DNA of 64,000 nt from Pegea sp. RAD2-039 (taxonomy: Eukaryota > Chordata > Thaliacea > Salpida > Salpidae): the NCBI GenBank assembly GCA_034620365.1, contig JAQGEQ010000041.1, forward strand, positions 124,001-188,000. The letters run 5' to 3'. The translations under genes and the position numbers were made by a program. Under the pieces are notes generated by a model that saw only the letters and a program-made list of their open reading frames with translations, was not told where the DNA came from and did no database searches. This document shows positions 26,067 through 42,404 of the stretch, one piece after another. Position 1 is the first letter of the stretch. Each line of letters starts with the position of its first letter.

Positions 26067-27088
26067 ATGTAAGAAAGATCACAAATGAGACATCTTCTAT
26101 GTAAGAAAGATCACAAAGGAGACATCTTCTATGTAAGAAAGATCACAAATGAGACATCTTCTATGTAAGAAAGATCACAAAGGAGACATCTTCTATGTAA
26201 GAAAGATCACAAATGAGACATCTTCTATGTAAGAAAGATCACAAATGAGACATCTTCTATGTAAGAAAGATCACAAAGGAGACATCTTCTATGTAAGAAA
26301 GATCACAAATGAGACATCTTCTATGTAAGAAAGATCACAAATGAGACATCTTCTATGTAAGAAAGATCACAAATGAGACATCTTCTATGTAAGAAAGATT
26401 ACAAATGAGACATCTTCTATGTAAGAAAGATCACAAATGAGACATCTTCTATGTAAGAAAGATCACAAATGAGACATCTTCTATGTAAGAAAGATCACAA
26501 ATGAGACATCTTCTATGTAAGAAAGATCACAAATGAGACATCTTCTATGTAAGAAAGATCACAAATGAGACATCTTCTATGTAAGAAAGATCACAAATGA
26601 GACATCTTCTATGTAAGAAAGATCACAAATGAGACATCTTCTATGTAAGAAAGATCACAAATGAGACATCTTCTATGTAAGAAAGATCACAAATGAGACA
26701 TCTTATATGTAAGAAAGATCACAAAGGAGACATCTTCTATGTAAGAAAGATCACAAATGAGACATCTTCTATGTAAGAAAGATCACAAATGAGACATCTT
26801 CTATGTAAGAAAGATCACAAATGAGACATCTTCTATGTAAGAAAGATCACAAATGAGACATCTTCTATGTAAGAAAGATCACAAATGAGACATCTTCTAT
26901 GTAAGAAAGATCACAAATGAGACCTCTTCTATGTAAGAAAGATCACAAATGAGACATCTTCTATGTAAGAAAGATCACAAATGAGACATCTTCTATGTAA
27001 GAAAGATCACAAATGAGACATCTTCTATGTAAGAAAGATCACAAATGAGACATCTTCTATGTAAGAAAGATCACAAATGAGACATCTC
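26067..27088 (+). repeat. 32-bp minisatellite, about 32 copies
   Basis: Near-perfect head-to-tail array. The unit starts ATGTAAGAAAGATCAC and ends GAGACATCTTCT, period 32. Most copies carry AAATGAG at the centre and some carry AAAGGAG. Over the first seven copies the order is T,G,T,G,T,T,G, hinting at an earlier 64-bp higher-order unit. Three single variants (GATTAC, GACCTC, TCTTATATG) mark individual copies. Stops occur in the unit, so it is not coding. Every copy carries GTAAGAAAG, a fair 5' splice-donor match. Confidence 0.97.
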
Positions 27089-28310
27089 TAATCTAAGCGA
27101 GTGAAATAGATGAAAGGTTTCTTAGTAGCTTATTAGTATTCTAAATGTTATTTTTTAATTTCTCCTTAAAAATGTAAATACTTTAAAGCTATCAGATAAA
27201 AAATTGATCAAAATAATTTTCTATAATCTTTATGAACTTATGAATTTTGATCAAAGTTTTATGGGAATGAATTTATAGTTTTCAAACACTTTTTTTATAT
27301 AAAAGTTTAATTATATAAGCTATTTTTTATATTGTTGAAACGTCAAATAATTTGTTTACATTATAAGTAAACAGTGATGACGTCATTAGATTAATTTTTT
27401 TAACATTCGGCCAATTTCGTCATCTCTTCTTTTTATAAAAGTTGATCTTTGGCGAGACAGAATAATTTTTATTAGCTAATATTTTAGCTGTGGTCTAGAA
27501 ATCATTAACTAATAACAATAATCAAAATCATCACTATAAATGAACATTTTTTTGCAAACTTTAATTAGTTGTTTTTGAAACATTTATCAGTAATAAGCAG
27601 TTTGTCTCTAACTGAAGACATTTAATGATAAATAGACTTTTTATTTATTTATTTAAATTTTTTAAGTATTAAATTTTTTAAATTACTCAGCAGCAAAAGT
27701 AGTATTTAAACTAAATTCTACAAAGTTATAAAATTCATGTTTTCAAAATTGCTTAATTATTTATATCTCTACTTCAGAAGATTTTCTTGGTTATCAGGTA
27801 GAAAACTGGGCTTTTAGGGTTAAGAGATATTGATTTGAAAAAAAGTAAAAACTTGTCAGTCAAATTTTCTTATATAGATATAACAAGATAGTTTATAAAT
27901 TATAAAATTATCAGATTGTAAAAATAACTAAAAATAGTAGATTGAACAAGTTACATTTTTTTATCAAAATTACATTTTATTATCTTTTTTATAAAAAACT
28001 GACATCAAAAGTTTTAATAATTGACTTTTTTATTAGGATAAGTACTGTTCATAATTCATTAATTATTTATCAATTTGTTGAAATATTTGCATAAGTTTAT
28101 GATTTTACAAAGCTTTTGAAACTTTTTCTATTTATTTTATTCAAGGCACGGCTGCAGATAACAAATTATGAATCTCTTTAAAAAGATTTTGTTAACATTC
28201 TACATATATAATGTTTTTTGATTAATTCTATTAGATCAATTTGTTTGAATTTTTAATGATATTAAAAAAACACTTTTTGTAATTTCTAACAATATAGAAA
28301 GTTTATAAAA
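27089..28310. other. AT-rich intergenic DNA
   Basis: No exon or RNA gene seen. One TGACGTCA at 27,377. Confidence 0.5.
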
Positions 28311-29873
28311 ATGCCAAATCTCAGTGGGAAGATTTGTTTGGTAACTGGTGCCTCTCGTGGTATCGGTAGAGGAATTGCTCTTCAATTACTTACGGATGGA
28401 GCTACTTGTTATATCACTGGTAGAAATGAAAAAACTCTAAAATTGGTTGGTGAAGAGGTAACTTGCTGAAACGGTCCCATCTTCATCTAATTTTCATCAC
28501 CATGTTACCATTTTTTCTGATCTTTATTATTTGATCTTATCTTCTGATCTTCATCTTCTTATTTTCATCATCTGATCTTTATCAGGTCAAAAACCGAGGA
28601 GGAACTGGGACTTGTATTCCAGTAGTCTGTAATCACCAATCAGATGATGACATCAGAGCCCTTTTTCAAAAGATTGAAAAGGAACAAGGACAGCTGGACT
28701 TACTGGTCAACAACGCCTATTCAGCGGTAGCAGTAAGTAAGCCCTGGTCACCTCTATGCAGGCAACTGACCAAATCTCACAGTTCATCTTCGAACACGCC
28801 AACACTAACTTCTGGGAACAACCAGACGATGGCTGGGACATCATCAACAACGTCGGGCTTAGGTTTCGTTCTTTGTTCTGTCATTGATGATGTCACAATG
28901 ACGTCATAAACAGGAACAACTACATATGCGCAGTGCATGCTGCTCGGATGATGGTGAAGAAAAGAAAAGGACTCATCGTGAATATCAGCTCACCAGGTGG
29001 CGCTGTTTACTTCCAGACTGCAGCTTATGGAGTCGGAAAATGTGGTGTGAGTGATGACGTCACTAGTGATGACATCATCACCGATTTTGAGCTTTGTAGA
29101 AAGATAGAATGGCAAAAGATTGTGGATACGAGTTGGAGAAGTATAATGTGGCTTTTATTTCTTTATGGCCTGGTCCAGTTAAGACAGAAATGATTCAAGA
29201 ACGAGTATCAAAGTTATCCAAAACGGTGCGCCTCAGCCATCTGCTATCAGCTTTCCACGCCATATTTTAACTTTTCTGTTTACAGAATCAAACTTTGTTT
29301 GAGCATGGTGAATCTATTGAATTCGCTGGAAAAGCAATTTCTAATTTACTTAATGGTTAGATAGTTGAATTAATTAACTATTTAATAATTAGTGAACAAA
29401 AATAGGAAATTATTGATTCAGCCGATGAGCAAGTACTTCCAAATTATTTTTGTAAATTCTCAATCAGAACTAAATAATTTCGGGTTTTCAGCCCTACCTC
29501 TGCCTTCTCGTAACTTGACGTTCTGCTGATGCAAATGACTCCAGAATAATATTTAATATATTGAATTTATTTAGATGATGAAGTAATCAAAAGAAGCTCA
29601 CAGATTCTTTTAACAAATGATTTGGCTGAAGAATTTCACTTCACTGACGTTGACGGTTTGTCAATTTCTACTTCGACATTTTTCTGATCTTATATTTTTC
29701 TAGGGTCAAAACCAACTAATATGAGAAGCTTCAGTTGGATGTTTCTCATGGCCGGTTACCCTTCTTTAGCATCTTGGTGTCCGAGCTGGATGAAAATTCC
29801 TTTTTGGTTGATGACAATGATGTTGTCGATTACAAAGCCACGACTAAATAAAAACAAATTGAAATCGGAATGA
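28311..29873 (+). CDS. DHRS1: DHRS1-like short-chain dehydrogenase/reductase
   Basis: NAD(P)-dependent oxidoreductase of the SDR family, closest to vertebrate DHRS1. Eight exons: 28311-28457, 28586-28732, 28762-28862, 28914-29046, 29100-29225, 29286-29355, 29575-29655, 29704-29873 (324 aa; human about 313). The Rossmann cofactor motif is TGASRGIG, followed by LLVNNAYSA (the NNAG-like motif) and WDIINNVGLR. The catalytic region has ISSPGG, then YGVGK (the YxxxK pair), then SLWPGPVKTEM. The DHRS1-specific C-terminal extension is present: LTNDLAEEFHFTDVDG, then a hydrophobic tail (FLMAGYPSLASWCPSWM, PFWLMTMMLS) that may associate with a membrane. The exon 29575-29655 was chosen over sequence at 29404 because the latter gives an immediate stop. 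Introns carry TGACGTCA. A poly(A) signal lies at about 29,909. Confidence 0.92.
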
Positions 29874-30627
29874 TTCAGTCACGTGACTACAATCTCGTGT
29901 TAGATCGTAATAAAAATATCTAATTTCAAAATTATTATCATTTTCAATTATTTAAGAAAGATTTTTTACAAATTTTATAAAATTAATTCCAAAAGTCATT
30001 GGAACAAAAATATTTCACAAAATTTGTTGATAATCGATTTAGTGTCGCGATATCTCGATTTTTAAACTCCTCACATTCATCAAATCGATGTAATCACGTG
30101 ACAGGTCTCTCCAGTTAGCGATTAGATTTTTATTTTGCGATTTTTCAAATTAAGAAAATTTTCAGACTTTTATACAAATAAGCCGATTAATTAAGCGTCA
30201 AAAACCCGAATTTCTTTTTTAGTATGCAAGAATTAGTTCGGGGGTTTTCCCTTTTTTAAACCATCCTAATATATACATCGTGACGTCACCATCAAATAAT
30301 TAGTTAAAGGGCAGCGATAGGACAAGATGATGATTTCATCATCACCATCAGGAAAAATGGAAAGAAAAGTCAGAGCGTCAATTTGATTGATGACGTCATC
30401 AGCGCGGTTGCAAAGTCAGGAATATGATAAATTTATCAGCGTTGAGCTGTCGGCGGAAAGTGACGGTGACGTCATATATTTACAGCTAATCAAGTGAAGC
30501 GATCGGACGGAGCGGTTGCCAGTACCAACAGGGCAGCAGCTGGTCAACGCTGATGACGTCATCCCTTCAGCGGGAAGGAAAGAAAGATAAAAAAGCGCGA
30601 AGATGTGACGTGATCGATGAGAAGAAG
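29874..30627. other. Convergent 3' flanks of DHRS1-like and RSK
   Basis: The two genes converge here. AATAAA at 29909-29914 (+) serves the left gene. TGACGTCA occurs at 30281, 30391, 30467 and 30553. No coding exon is seen. Confidence 0.5.
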
Positions 30628-34051
<3,424 letters not shown>

Positions 34052-35736
34052 TTTTAGTCAGCAACTTTAAGCCTACAATCAAAAATCTTCATAAAGTTTC
34101 ATATAAATCACTTCAGAAAACTTTAGTGAAGAGGTAGCTAAAGATATTTCAATAAAATGAGAATTAGAAATTTTATAGACACTTTATTTAAATTGAAAAA
34201 GCTTTCATGAGTTTTGCATTTTATCAAAATTGTGAAATTTTAATATTTGCAATAAATAAACAAATTACATTATAAATGACAAATGATAGGATGATTGACT
34301 TTAATTATGAAAATTAGACCATAGGTATGAAGAAAACATTTTGATGATTTTAATAATTAGTAATTTATATGCTAGAATGTAATTAAATACATATAAATTT
34401 AGGTTAACTTAAACAAAGTATTTAAATATGTTTACATAGCTCTAACTTCAAATCTACATCTATTTTTGTTAAATATTTTTATCCAAATCTTCTAAATATT
34501 AGAATTTGTTTAAATTATCTCTTTACATAAGAGTTTAGTTTTTCAACCAAAAAAGTATTCACTTTGGTATTTAATTATGATGATTCATCTTATAAAGTAA
34601 ATTGTTTTATAAATAATTGATCAGATGAAAGTAATCCAAATTAACCTAGCAACAACGCAGGAATAATTTTGATTCTTATTCTTTTACCAAATTTATAAAT
34701 GTTGACCAAGAGAAACCTTTTTTAAGTTGGCAACTATATTAAACCTAATATAATGATATATATTAAAATTCTATTTATAGAAACGTAATAAGACCTTTTA
34801 TCTATACCTTTTATCTATACTTTTTATCTATGGCTTTTATCAAACCCTCTAACAGATAATTTTACGATCAAAGTTTAAAATTAAGTAAAAATAAGTTTAT
34901 CAAATAAATAAATGTTGGAACAGCTTTATAGCTACGACTATTACTAAATGAGAACAAAGTTAATAAGGCGTAGGAGTAAAAAGAAAAACTAAGGGTTGAA
35001 ATAGAAACAACAAAATTAATTTATAATTTAGATTTTAAATATCAAGTAAATAATATTGAACTTTTAAACTAAATATCAGAATAACGCCCCTAAAAAGTTC
35101 AACTCCAAATTCCTAGCTCAAACTCAAAGTGTTGATATTTTTTCCTTTTATCGTTAACTTCGCTCTTTTTATTTATGTTTATTTTAAACAGAAAAATGTA
35201 ATCTTAACGATTATTGGTTAATTTATTTAACATAAAAACATTTATGTAAATTTGTCAAGTCATAAGTTGAATTATTATTTACCTAAAATCATTTGAAAAT
35301 TAGGTGATTTGAAGTATGAAAAACTAAGTAATATATTGCAATAAACTAGTCATTTGTTTTCAATTTTATTGAAATTATTGTTTGTAGTTAGCAAACTGTT
35401 GGTGAATAGTTTTCTTTTTTAACTAGATTTATCAATTATGAATCTGTAAAAAATCAATAATATGATTTTACTTTCAATCTTTCGTTGGAAAACTATAAAT
35501 TAGTTTTTAAAGCACTTGTAACGAAAACTTTATATAAAAAGCTAAGACTAGAAAAAAGTTTCTAGATACCATCTTACATATTTTAGTATTTGTTCAGTAT
35601 AGTCACATAAGAGAACAAATATTGTTGCAAATAAGAATAAAATACTATTCAGTTTAATATTTAGTCAATTTGGGAATTAACATAACAAAGATCATTTATA
35701 AATTTGGAAATGTAAAAATGTTTTACTTTATTTCAG

Positions 35737-35808
35737 GTTGTTGAAGAACTCACCAAAAAATATCCAAGCTACTGTTTAGTTGAAGAAATTAAAATTCAAT
35801 CTATTTAA
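35737..35808 (+). other. Possible orphan terminal exon (23 codons)
   Basis: A TTTATTTCAG acceptor is followed by an open frame VVEELTKKYPSYCLVEEIKI ending in TAA. Composition and acceptor look exon-like against the AT-rich surround, but no partner exon was found and the peptide is not recognised. It may be a remnant of a lost gene or chance. Confidence 0.25.
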
Positions 35809-36354
35809 TGCTATCAAGTATGGTGAATATTAGTCAATATTGTATCAAAAAAAGGTTTATTCAAATAAATATAACTTTCTCTTCTACTTTGTTTAGTTAA
35901 AAATTTATTATAACTTACAAAACTCTTAACTTAATGTAGATATTCAAAATGTTTAGATTTTGTTTTTATTAAATAACAATAATTTAGGAAATTGATTTCA
36001 TCTCTTTTTTAACTTAGCTATCTTCTGAAATCTTACTTATATGAATTGTATGTACATCCTGAATAACTGGTTGACAAGAAAACCTTGTTCAGTAATTAAG
36101 TATATGGAAATACACAGTATGTCATCGATGGATTATTTACGGTGAATAAGTTCTGTTAAGTATTATAATTAACTTTTATATGAGAATATGCTAAATATTA
36201 AACTGACAACTATTTTAGGTTCTTTTTATAATAAATAATTGATATTTATTATAAATGAAAGTAAATATAAAACAAAAATAATTTTAATTTTTTGTTGATC
36301 AACAAGCTTTTTAGTTATAATTATGAATGAAATAGTTACTGTTTGCCAACTTTT

Positions 36355-36600
36355 ATATTTATTTATTTCAATAAATGCGAAGGAGGGTACCTGAAGAGAA
36401 CACCTCTCGCTAATACACATTCTCACAAATAACATCTATTTAGCCAAAAGTATAGAAAGTAAAAGATGTAACATATGGTATTTCGATAGCACTCAAAGCA
36501 TATAACAGTAAACAATTACATAGAATGTAATAATATAAGAAAGAGAAAAAAAATCACAGTTTAGAAATGAAAATTTAAAACTTAATTTGCTTTAAATTAT
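36355..36600 (-). mobile_element. Truncated LINE 3' end (copy A)
   Basis: It shares with copies at 42405, 51236 and 52055 the 3'-terminal block seen on the plus strand as TTTATTTCAATAAATG, then GGAGGGT.CCT, then CACCTCTCGCTAA and ACACATTCTCACAAAT. Only 3' UTR-like sequence is retained; it decays after about 36,600. Confidence 0.75.
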
Positions 36601-37388
36601 ATCTTAATATAAAACTTTAATTTGCCATACAAATGACAATAGGTAGCAATATTCTTACTTGTTTATTAATAGTATTTTTATAATTATATTTTAATGAAAG
36701 TAGAACTTAAGGCTCGTTTGGTGAAAATAGAACTTTGATTTAGCGATTTTGACTCGATTGTAACATACTTGCTTTCTATCCAGATTTTATTTTTATTACT
36801 TGAAACAGGTCTTTTTGTATTCTGTATAAGCCAAAAACCTTTTACTAATTAGCTTAAAATCACTACGTTTAATAATAAAATGACTAATAAAATGACTAAT
36901 AAAATGTTAAATAATTTGATATTACTCTTTGCCCATAAATTTGTGAGTAATAACAAACAGTAATTAAGTAATGTATAACAAGGTATTATTAATTACCAAA
37001 TTAGTACTCAACTTTATGAAAATTTTGTTGTTTGAAAATTATTGCTTTTCTAAGCAAAATGCGAAGAAGCGATTAGTTTCTGAAATAAATTAAGGTATAA
37101 AAATTATTTTACTTCTACAAAGTTTTGTTTCGCTTTTAGCTTAGGGAATTTATCCGCTGTCGACTTTCGAAACGTGATACTTCGATAGTTAAGTTTATTT
37201 ACGTATTTTTTTCGATGATTTATTTTAGTTCATCTTTGATGTAGCACAGTGAAGATAATATTACTAATACTTAGAAATAATCGATTTTCTAATGTAATTT
37301 TTCTGATATGAAATTGAATATTTCTTTTTTTCTGATTTTCAACAAGAAATAGAGTTTTTATTTATTTCAATAAAAAACAAGTTAAACA

Positions 37389-40300
37389 ATGAATCCTGAA
37401 AAATTAAGTAATAATTTGAAAAATCTCGCAAATGAAGTTGGTTTGGATTTATATGAAGAAGAATTTGCAAATCATCTAGATAAAATTGATAAATTATCAC
37501 ATCTCCGAAACCAGTTTCGTATACCAAGTTTAAATAAAAAAGGTTTAATTTGTTTTTATTTAACAAAAGTTCTTTTTATTATAGATTTAGTAGTACATGT
37601 TTACTTTGAAGTTGATCATAACTTTACATACATCAAGATTTTTATTAAACCATAATAAAAAACAAATCGACAAGCAAACATAAATACTTTTCTACTAACA
37701 AGTTAGAATTATTAGTAATCTTCTTTGGAATATGTTAAGGGGATAACAAATAATTCCTTGTTTTAAAAAAATATTGTTTAGTTTTTGTTTTTTAAAATGA
37801 GAAAACAAAATGCCAAACTAAAATTATTCTTAGAATTGTTGAAATATAATATTAAACCTCCTTTAGTTATTATCATTAAATATAATTTTCAGGTGAATCA
37901 GTCTATTTATGTGGAAACTCTCTAGGTTTACAACCTAAAATGACAAAAGAAAATGTAAATAAGGTAAATCTTTGTTAGTTTATATATTTATTTCAAAAAT
38001 TAGATATTTAACAATAACCTCTAACTATTGAGTAACTAATTTAGGTGTTGGAAAACTGGGATTTGAATGGTGTAAACTCACATTTTACTGGTTATTTACC
38101 AGCGGCTACATGTGAATATGAAGTTGTTGATGATTTAGCTGTCTTAGTTGGTGCATTTCCAGATGAGGTTGGAGATTATTTACATTAGTTAATTAGAGCT
38201 TAGCTTGGTTAGCTATTTAATCAAATTAATTTAATAATTATTAAAATACTTTCTAGTTTCTGAAGATATATTTTGTTCAATTTTTTTAGTGATAAGAATG
38301 AGCTTGTTTACAGATTAATTTGGTTTATGTGTAACAATTAACAATATTAGTTGTTTAAGATTAACACTTATGATCAATATTATTATGCTAAAAATTTTGT
38401 ATTTGAAAGCATAATGAAGTGTTCATCAAGTTTTTGCAATTTCTTCATTTTAATGTTTTCTAATTTAAAATTCAAGTTACATAGAATAAAAAAATAATAA
38501 TTTTTACTTAAACTTTTTTGTAATAGATTTTTTGATTACAGTAGAAACTCTTACTTAATACTCAACCAATATATTTACTTAATTTTTCTAAGTTGACTCA
38601 GTGAGGTACAAGTTGAAGTGCTCTCATAAATATTATTAAAACTGTTCATAAAACAACTTTTAACGCCAACAAAATAAATTATTTCGATTGTTGTGTTTGA
38701 CAAATTTGATTACTTTGCAGTTTTATTAATTAAATGCTAATTAATAGAAAACTTGTTTGACAAATTTGATTTATACAAAAAGTTGCTTATTGAAAAGATA
38801 TTAAAATAATCAACACTAAAGTTGAAGAAAATCTGCTGTTATTAGAAACTCTCTTTACTTGTTAGCTTAATTTTTCGTTTAAATTGTTCTTGATGTTCGT
38901 TTAACTCTCAGGTTGCAGTGATGAATGGTCTTAGTGTTAATCTTCATCTTTTACTTGTCTCTTTTTATCAACCTACATCAAAAAGACACAAAATTCTTAT
39001 TGAAGAAGGGGCTTTCCCTTCTGATCATTACATTGCCGAATCACAGATACGACAAAGAGGTTATGACCCTAAAACAAGTCTTATATTAGTCTCAAATAAG
39101 CAGGTAAAAGGTCATGTGGCTTATATGAAAATATAACCACGATATGATGCTAAGAGTTGCTACCATGACAACCAATCTTCTATAGGATGAAGATCATATT
39201 TCAATGGATGAAGTTTGTAAATTAATTGAAAATGAAGGCGATGAGATTGCTTTGATCTTACTTCCTGGTGTCCAGTATTACAGTGGACAAGTTTTTGATA
39301 TGAAGCGAATTACAGAGGCAGGTCACCGGAAAGGTTGCAAGGTTTCATATTTACATATTTGCAATCATAAACTAATTAGTAAAGTTGATTTGTAGGTTGG
39401 TTTTGATCTGGCACATGCTGTTGGTAACATAAGCCTTCATCTTCATGACTGGAACGTTGATTTTGCATGTTGGTGTAGCTACAAGTATCTGAATTCAGGT
39501 GCTGGAGGTATTGCAGGTGCCTTTATGCACCGAAATCATGAAAATAATAATTTCCACAAATTTACTGGTAAATTTTCAACTAAAACCAACAATAAAAACA
39601 ACTAAAAATATTATGGCAGGGTGGTGGGGACATAAAATGGAAAGTAGGTTTAAAATGGACAATAAAATGGACTTACAGAAAGGAATTTCCGGTTACTATC
39701 TCAGCAACAATCCCCCTCTACTTGTAGCTTGCTTACGAGCTTCAATTGATATTTTCAAACAAACTACAATGTCTGAGCTTCAAAATAAAAGCTCTCAACT
39801 CAACAGGTTTGTTTTTACTGTTGTACAAATGGTTGTTTTGATGAACAATTTGTTGATTAGTTACTTGGAATTGTTGCTGGATTCTGATGAACATTTTCGA
39901 TGTTTGTGTCGAATCATCACTCCTAAATATCAAAAAGGTTGTCAATTATCACTGAAATTCCAATCTTCAGTGGATATCGAAGAAGTCAGTTTGGAATTGA
40001 AATAGTTTTTATGATTTTAAATATTTTGTTAAATTTGATCTAATCGAAAATGTTACCATTAAAGTAGTAAATGTTGTGAATAAGTTACAAATATTTACTC
40101 GAGTAAATGAAACATTAATAACAAGCAGTGATTCAAGTAGCCAACAAAATGACTGATTAGAGGTTCTGCTAAATGAAGTAATTCAAACGAACATTTAAAA
40201 ACAGCTTTCTATGATTTAAGTGTTTTGTTTTTCTGTTTTAAATTGTTGATTTTTCTTCTAAACAAGTCTACCAAGGGCTTGTATAAGTTGAAATAGTAAC

Positions 40301-40487
40301 TAATTTGTATACTTGTATTTTTTAGATTCATGAAAAACTAGAAGAAAATAGAATCATTTGTGACGTTCGAAAACCTTCTGTAATCAGAATTGCATTAGTT
40401 CCTTTATATAATACTTTTCATGATGCATTTTACTTTGTGAATACTCTGAAAAAACTCATTGTAGATACAGATCGATCTCAGTTATGA
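37389..40487 (+). CDS. KYNU: Kynureninase
   Basis: PLP-dependent hydrolase cleaving kynurenine and 3-hydroxykynurenine to anthranilate or 3-hydroxyanthranilate plus alanine (tryptophan catabolism/NAD synthesis). Nine exons: 37389-37542, 37893-37963, 38045-38167, 38912-39103, 39186-39341, 39396-39567, 39620-39806, 39861-39984, 40326-40487 (446 aa; human 465). Motifs: [75 protein letters not shown] (PLP Schiff-base lysine about 262), [19 protein letters not shown], and the C-terminal [23 protein letters not shown]. The ORF beginning at 39499 runs on past 39,984 to a stop, but the donor GTCAGT at 39985 joins cleanly to the last exon, which holds the essential C-terminus. CpG-poor, unlike genes to its left. 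Confidence 0.95.
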
Positions 40488-41119
40488 ATGTCAGCATTAT
40501 AGCCTATTTCTTGCATTGTTATATTACTCTTATACTCCAGAAATTGAACTTAAGCTTGGAATGGTACAGGTGGTAGTACTTTATTTTATTTAAATCATGT
40601 CTCTGTGTATTATTATATTGGCTCAAGAATTTTTTTCAAATTTCTTTATTTTATTTCTAAAAGTTAGTGCAAATATATTACGCTTATCTCTTATTCCATA
40701 GTATGTTTGCAAGCTTTTATAACCTCTAAATGGTTTTCTTTAATCAATGATATCTACTTGCCAAAATCAGACTAGATTAAACTTTTTGAGATTGTTACGA
40801 ATATACTTGTCAATTTTCAAACTTATCGAATAAATATGTCAATCAAATTGTTTTCAACAATTTTTTTTTCTCAAAAACATGAAGTTTTTACACAAAAACT
40901 AAACATCTAAGTAATATTCAATTATCAAATCTTTGTACTGGTAGAATCAGATGAGTCTTAAGAAGCAAAAACGAGATCTGTTTATATAACAGAATTGTTG
41001 TCAAAAAAGTTTATTTGTTGAAGCACTAGATTAGTTTGAATATTATTAACTAAACTATCTCTTTAATTTGCTTAAATGGGTTTATTTAATTTTTCATCAA
41101 TTTACAGTTTTACTTTGAG
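40488..41119. other. AT-rich 3' flank of kynureninase
   Basis: No exon, RNA gene or repeat recognised. Confidence 0.5.
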
Positions 41120-41760
41120 TCAGTTATTTGTCAAGTTAATAGGGCCTGTTTTGGTCGAGAACAGCCATGTGGGAAGCTTTAAGTGATTAAAAATAAAGCA
41201 AAACACAGTGAGATGCAAAAGAACAACTTTTAAGGTCTGAAGCAAAGACAAAGATTTTGATAGCTCTCCATACATTTCTTTGGGATCTGTCCGTCTTCCA
41301 TTCAGCATACGTGTCTGAGTCAGCGAAGCCTTTGCTTGCTTAGCATGCTACACATTGTTGTCAGACCAGTGCGGTTCATAAATTTCTTGTTTGAGATCTT
41401 TTGCTGCCACGTTAAACGTAATATACGATGACAATAAAACTGAAAGGTGTTGAATTTATTTTCGTTAGGTGTCGGCAAAGTCCAAGCCTCACTGGCGTAC
41501 TACATACAAAGGCTCTATAGATGGAAGCTTTAGTTTCGATGAATAGCTTCGAATTACTCCTAGAAGGTCAACCGAACTAATTTCGCGTCCATTGAGCTCA
41601 CTGAAGCTCTTGACCTTGTTAGTAAGGAAGGTCTGTTCTCGATAGTGTTGAAAATTAGCTGCCCAGCAAGCTTCTTCTAAAGTGGAATTATTAAAAAAAT
41701 AATAAGGCAACCGTCCAGTCTGATAAAAGCTACTCTGAACGATTTCCCGTCAAAAACTGA
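41120..41760 (-). mobile_element. Degenerate C-terminal part of a second non-LTR retrotransposon type
   Basis: Minus-strand reading in shifting frames gives HVC..MEDGQIPKKCM and MLNGRRTDPKEMYGELS. This resembles the 'GHV.RM.DGRIPK..LYGEL' tail common at the C-terminus of one animal LINE group. Several stops and frame changes are present. It is adjacent to a reverse-transcriptase fragment in the opposite orientation. Confidence 0.55.
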
Positions 41761-41939
41761 GTAGAACAGGGGTACCTTGCCTAAACGCTCTTTGAGATTT
41801 TCTTCTTTGTGTTAATAAAATAAGAGTTTTAAACATCTTCCGAAAGAATTTACTTTCATTCAAGATCTGACAAAAGTCTTTTCAATGCATATTTAAAAGC
41901 GTAGAAAGGCGTAGAGCAATATAAAAAAATAATTTATGT

Positions 41940-42340
41940 ATGCTGCTTTTTGCTGATGGCGCTACAATTGTTAAACATTCAGCAAAAGGCCTACAGATGC
42001 TGATACACCAATATTTATCAGCCTGTAAAGATTTTGGAATAACAAAACATTCTAAAAATAAAAGCTCTTAGGCAAGGTTCAACAGCTAATCAACATCAAT
42101 GGTTGCAACGTTATGGCTGTAGATGATTTTGTCTATCTTGGATCAAAAATAGCAGCATCAATAGAAAACGAGATCAACAGCTGCATCGGTAAAATATTTT
42201 TAAAGAAAAGTTGCAAGTCTAATAAATGCTTATATAACAGTACACAATTTTGTATATTAGTTGTACCAAAACTGTATTTTTTTGATTTAATGATGTTTGC
42301 TATACTAAAAAAGTATATACAAACTGCTTTATAGTCTTAT
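41940..42340 (+). mobile_element. Degenerate reverse-transcriptase fragment (same second LINE type)
   Basis: Plus-strand reading LLFADGATIVKHSAKGLQML...SACKDFGIT, then VDDFVYLGSKIA...EIN..IGK. This is the RT palm motif (F/YADD, here ADG with the second Asp lost) and the downstream 'VYLGS' segment of a LINE RT. Stops interrupt it. Oriented opposite to the C-terminal relic at 41120-41760, so the element has been rearranged. Confidence 0.6.
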
Positions 42341-42404
42341 TTGCTTCACTTAAGTTTCTGTCAACAACATCCTTACTAAAATTGCATAGAAAATTTTTGA
42401 TCAT

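Larger units (their letters stand above)
34052..37388. other. AT-rich intergenic DNA between RSK and kynureninase
   Basis: Divergent promoters of two genes must lie here, but I see no defined element. A minus-strand acceptor-like GATTGTAG at 34080-34073 lies 21 nt before the RSK ATG. A 13-bp unit, CTTTTATCTATAC, repeats three times at about 34,796-34,835. An isolated exon-like stretch is at 35,737 and a truncated LINE end near 36,355. Confidence 0.5.

Noticed and set aside
26067..27088. CRISPR-like array
   Set aside because: Units are contiguous 32-bp copies without variable spacers, in an animal genome. It is a minisatellite.
29404..29490. Exon of the DHRS1-like gene after the acceptor near 29,403
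   Set aside because: Continues the frame into an immediate stop; the exon at 29,575 matches DHRS1 instead.
39985..40005. Kynureninase ending at 40,005
   Set aside because: A donor at 39,985 joins in phase to 40,326-40,487, which encodes the family's C-terminal VPLYNTFHD segment.
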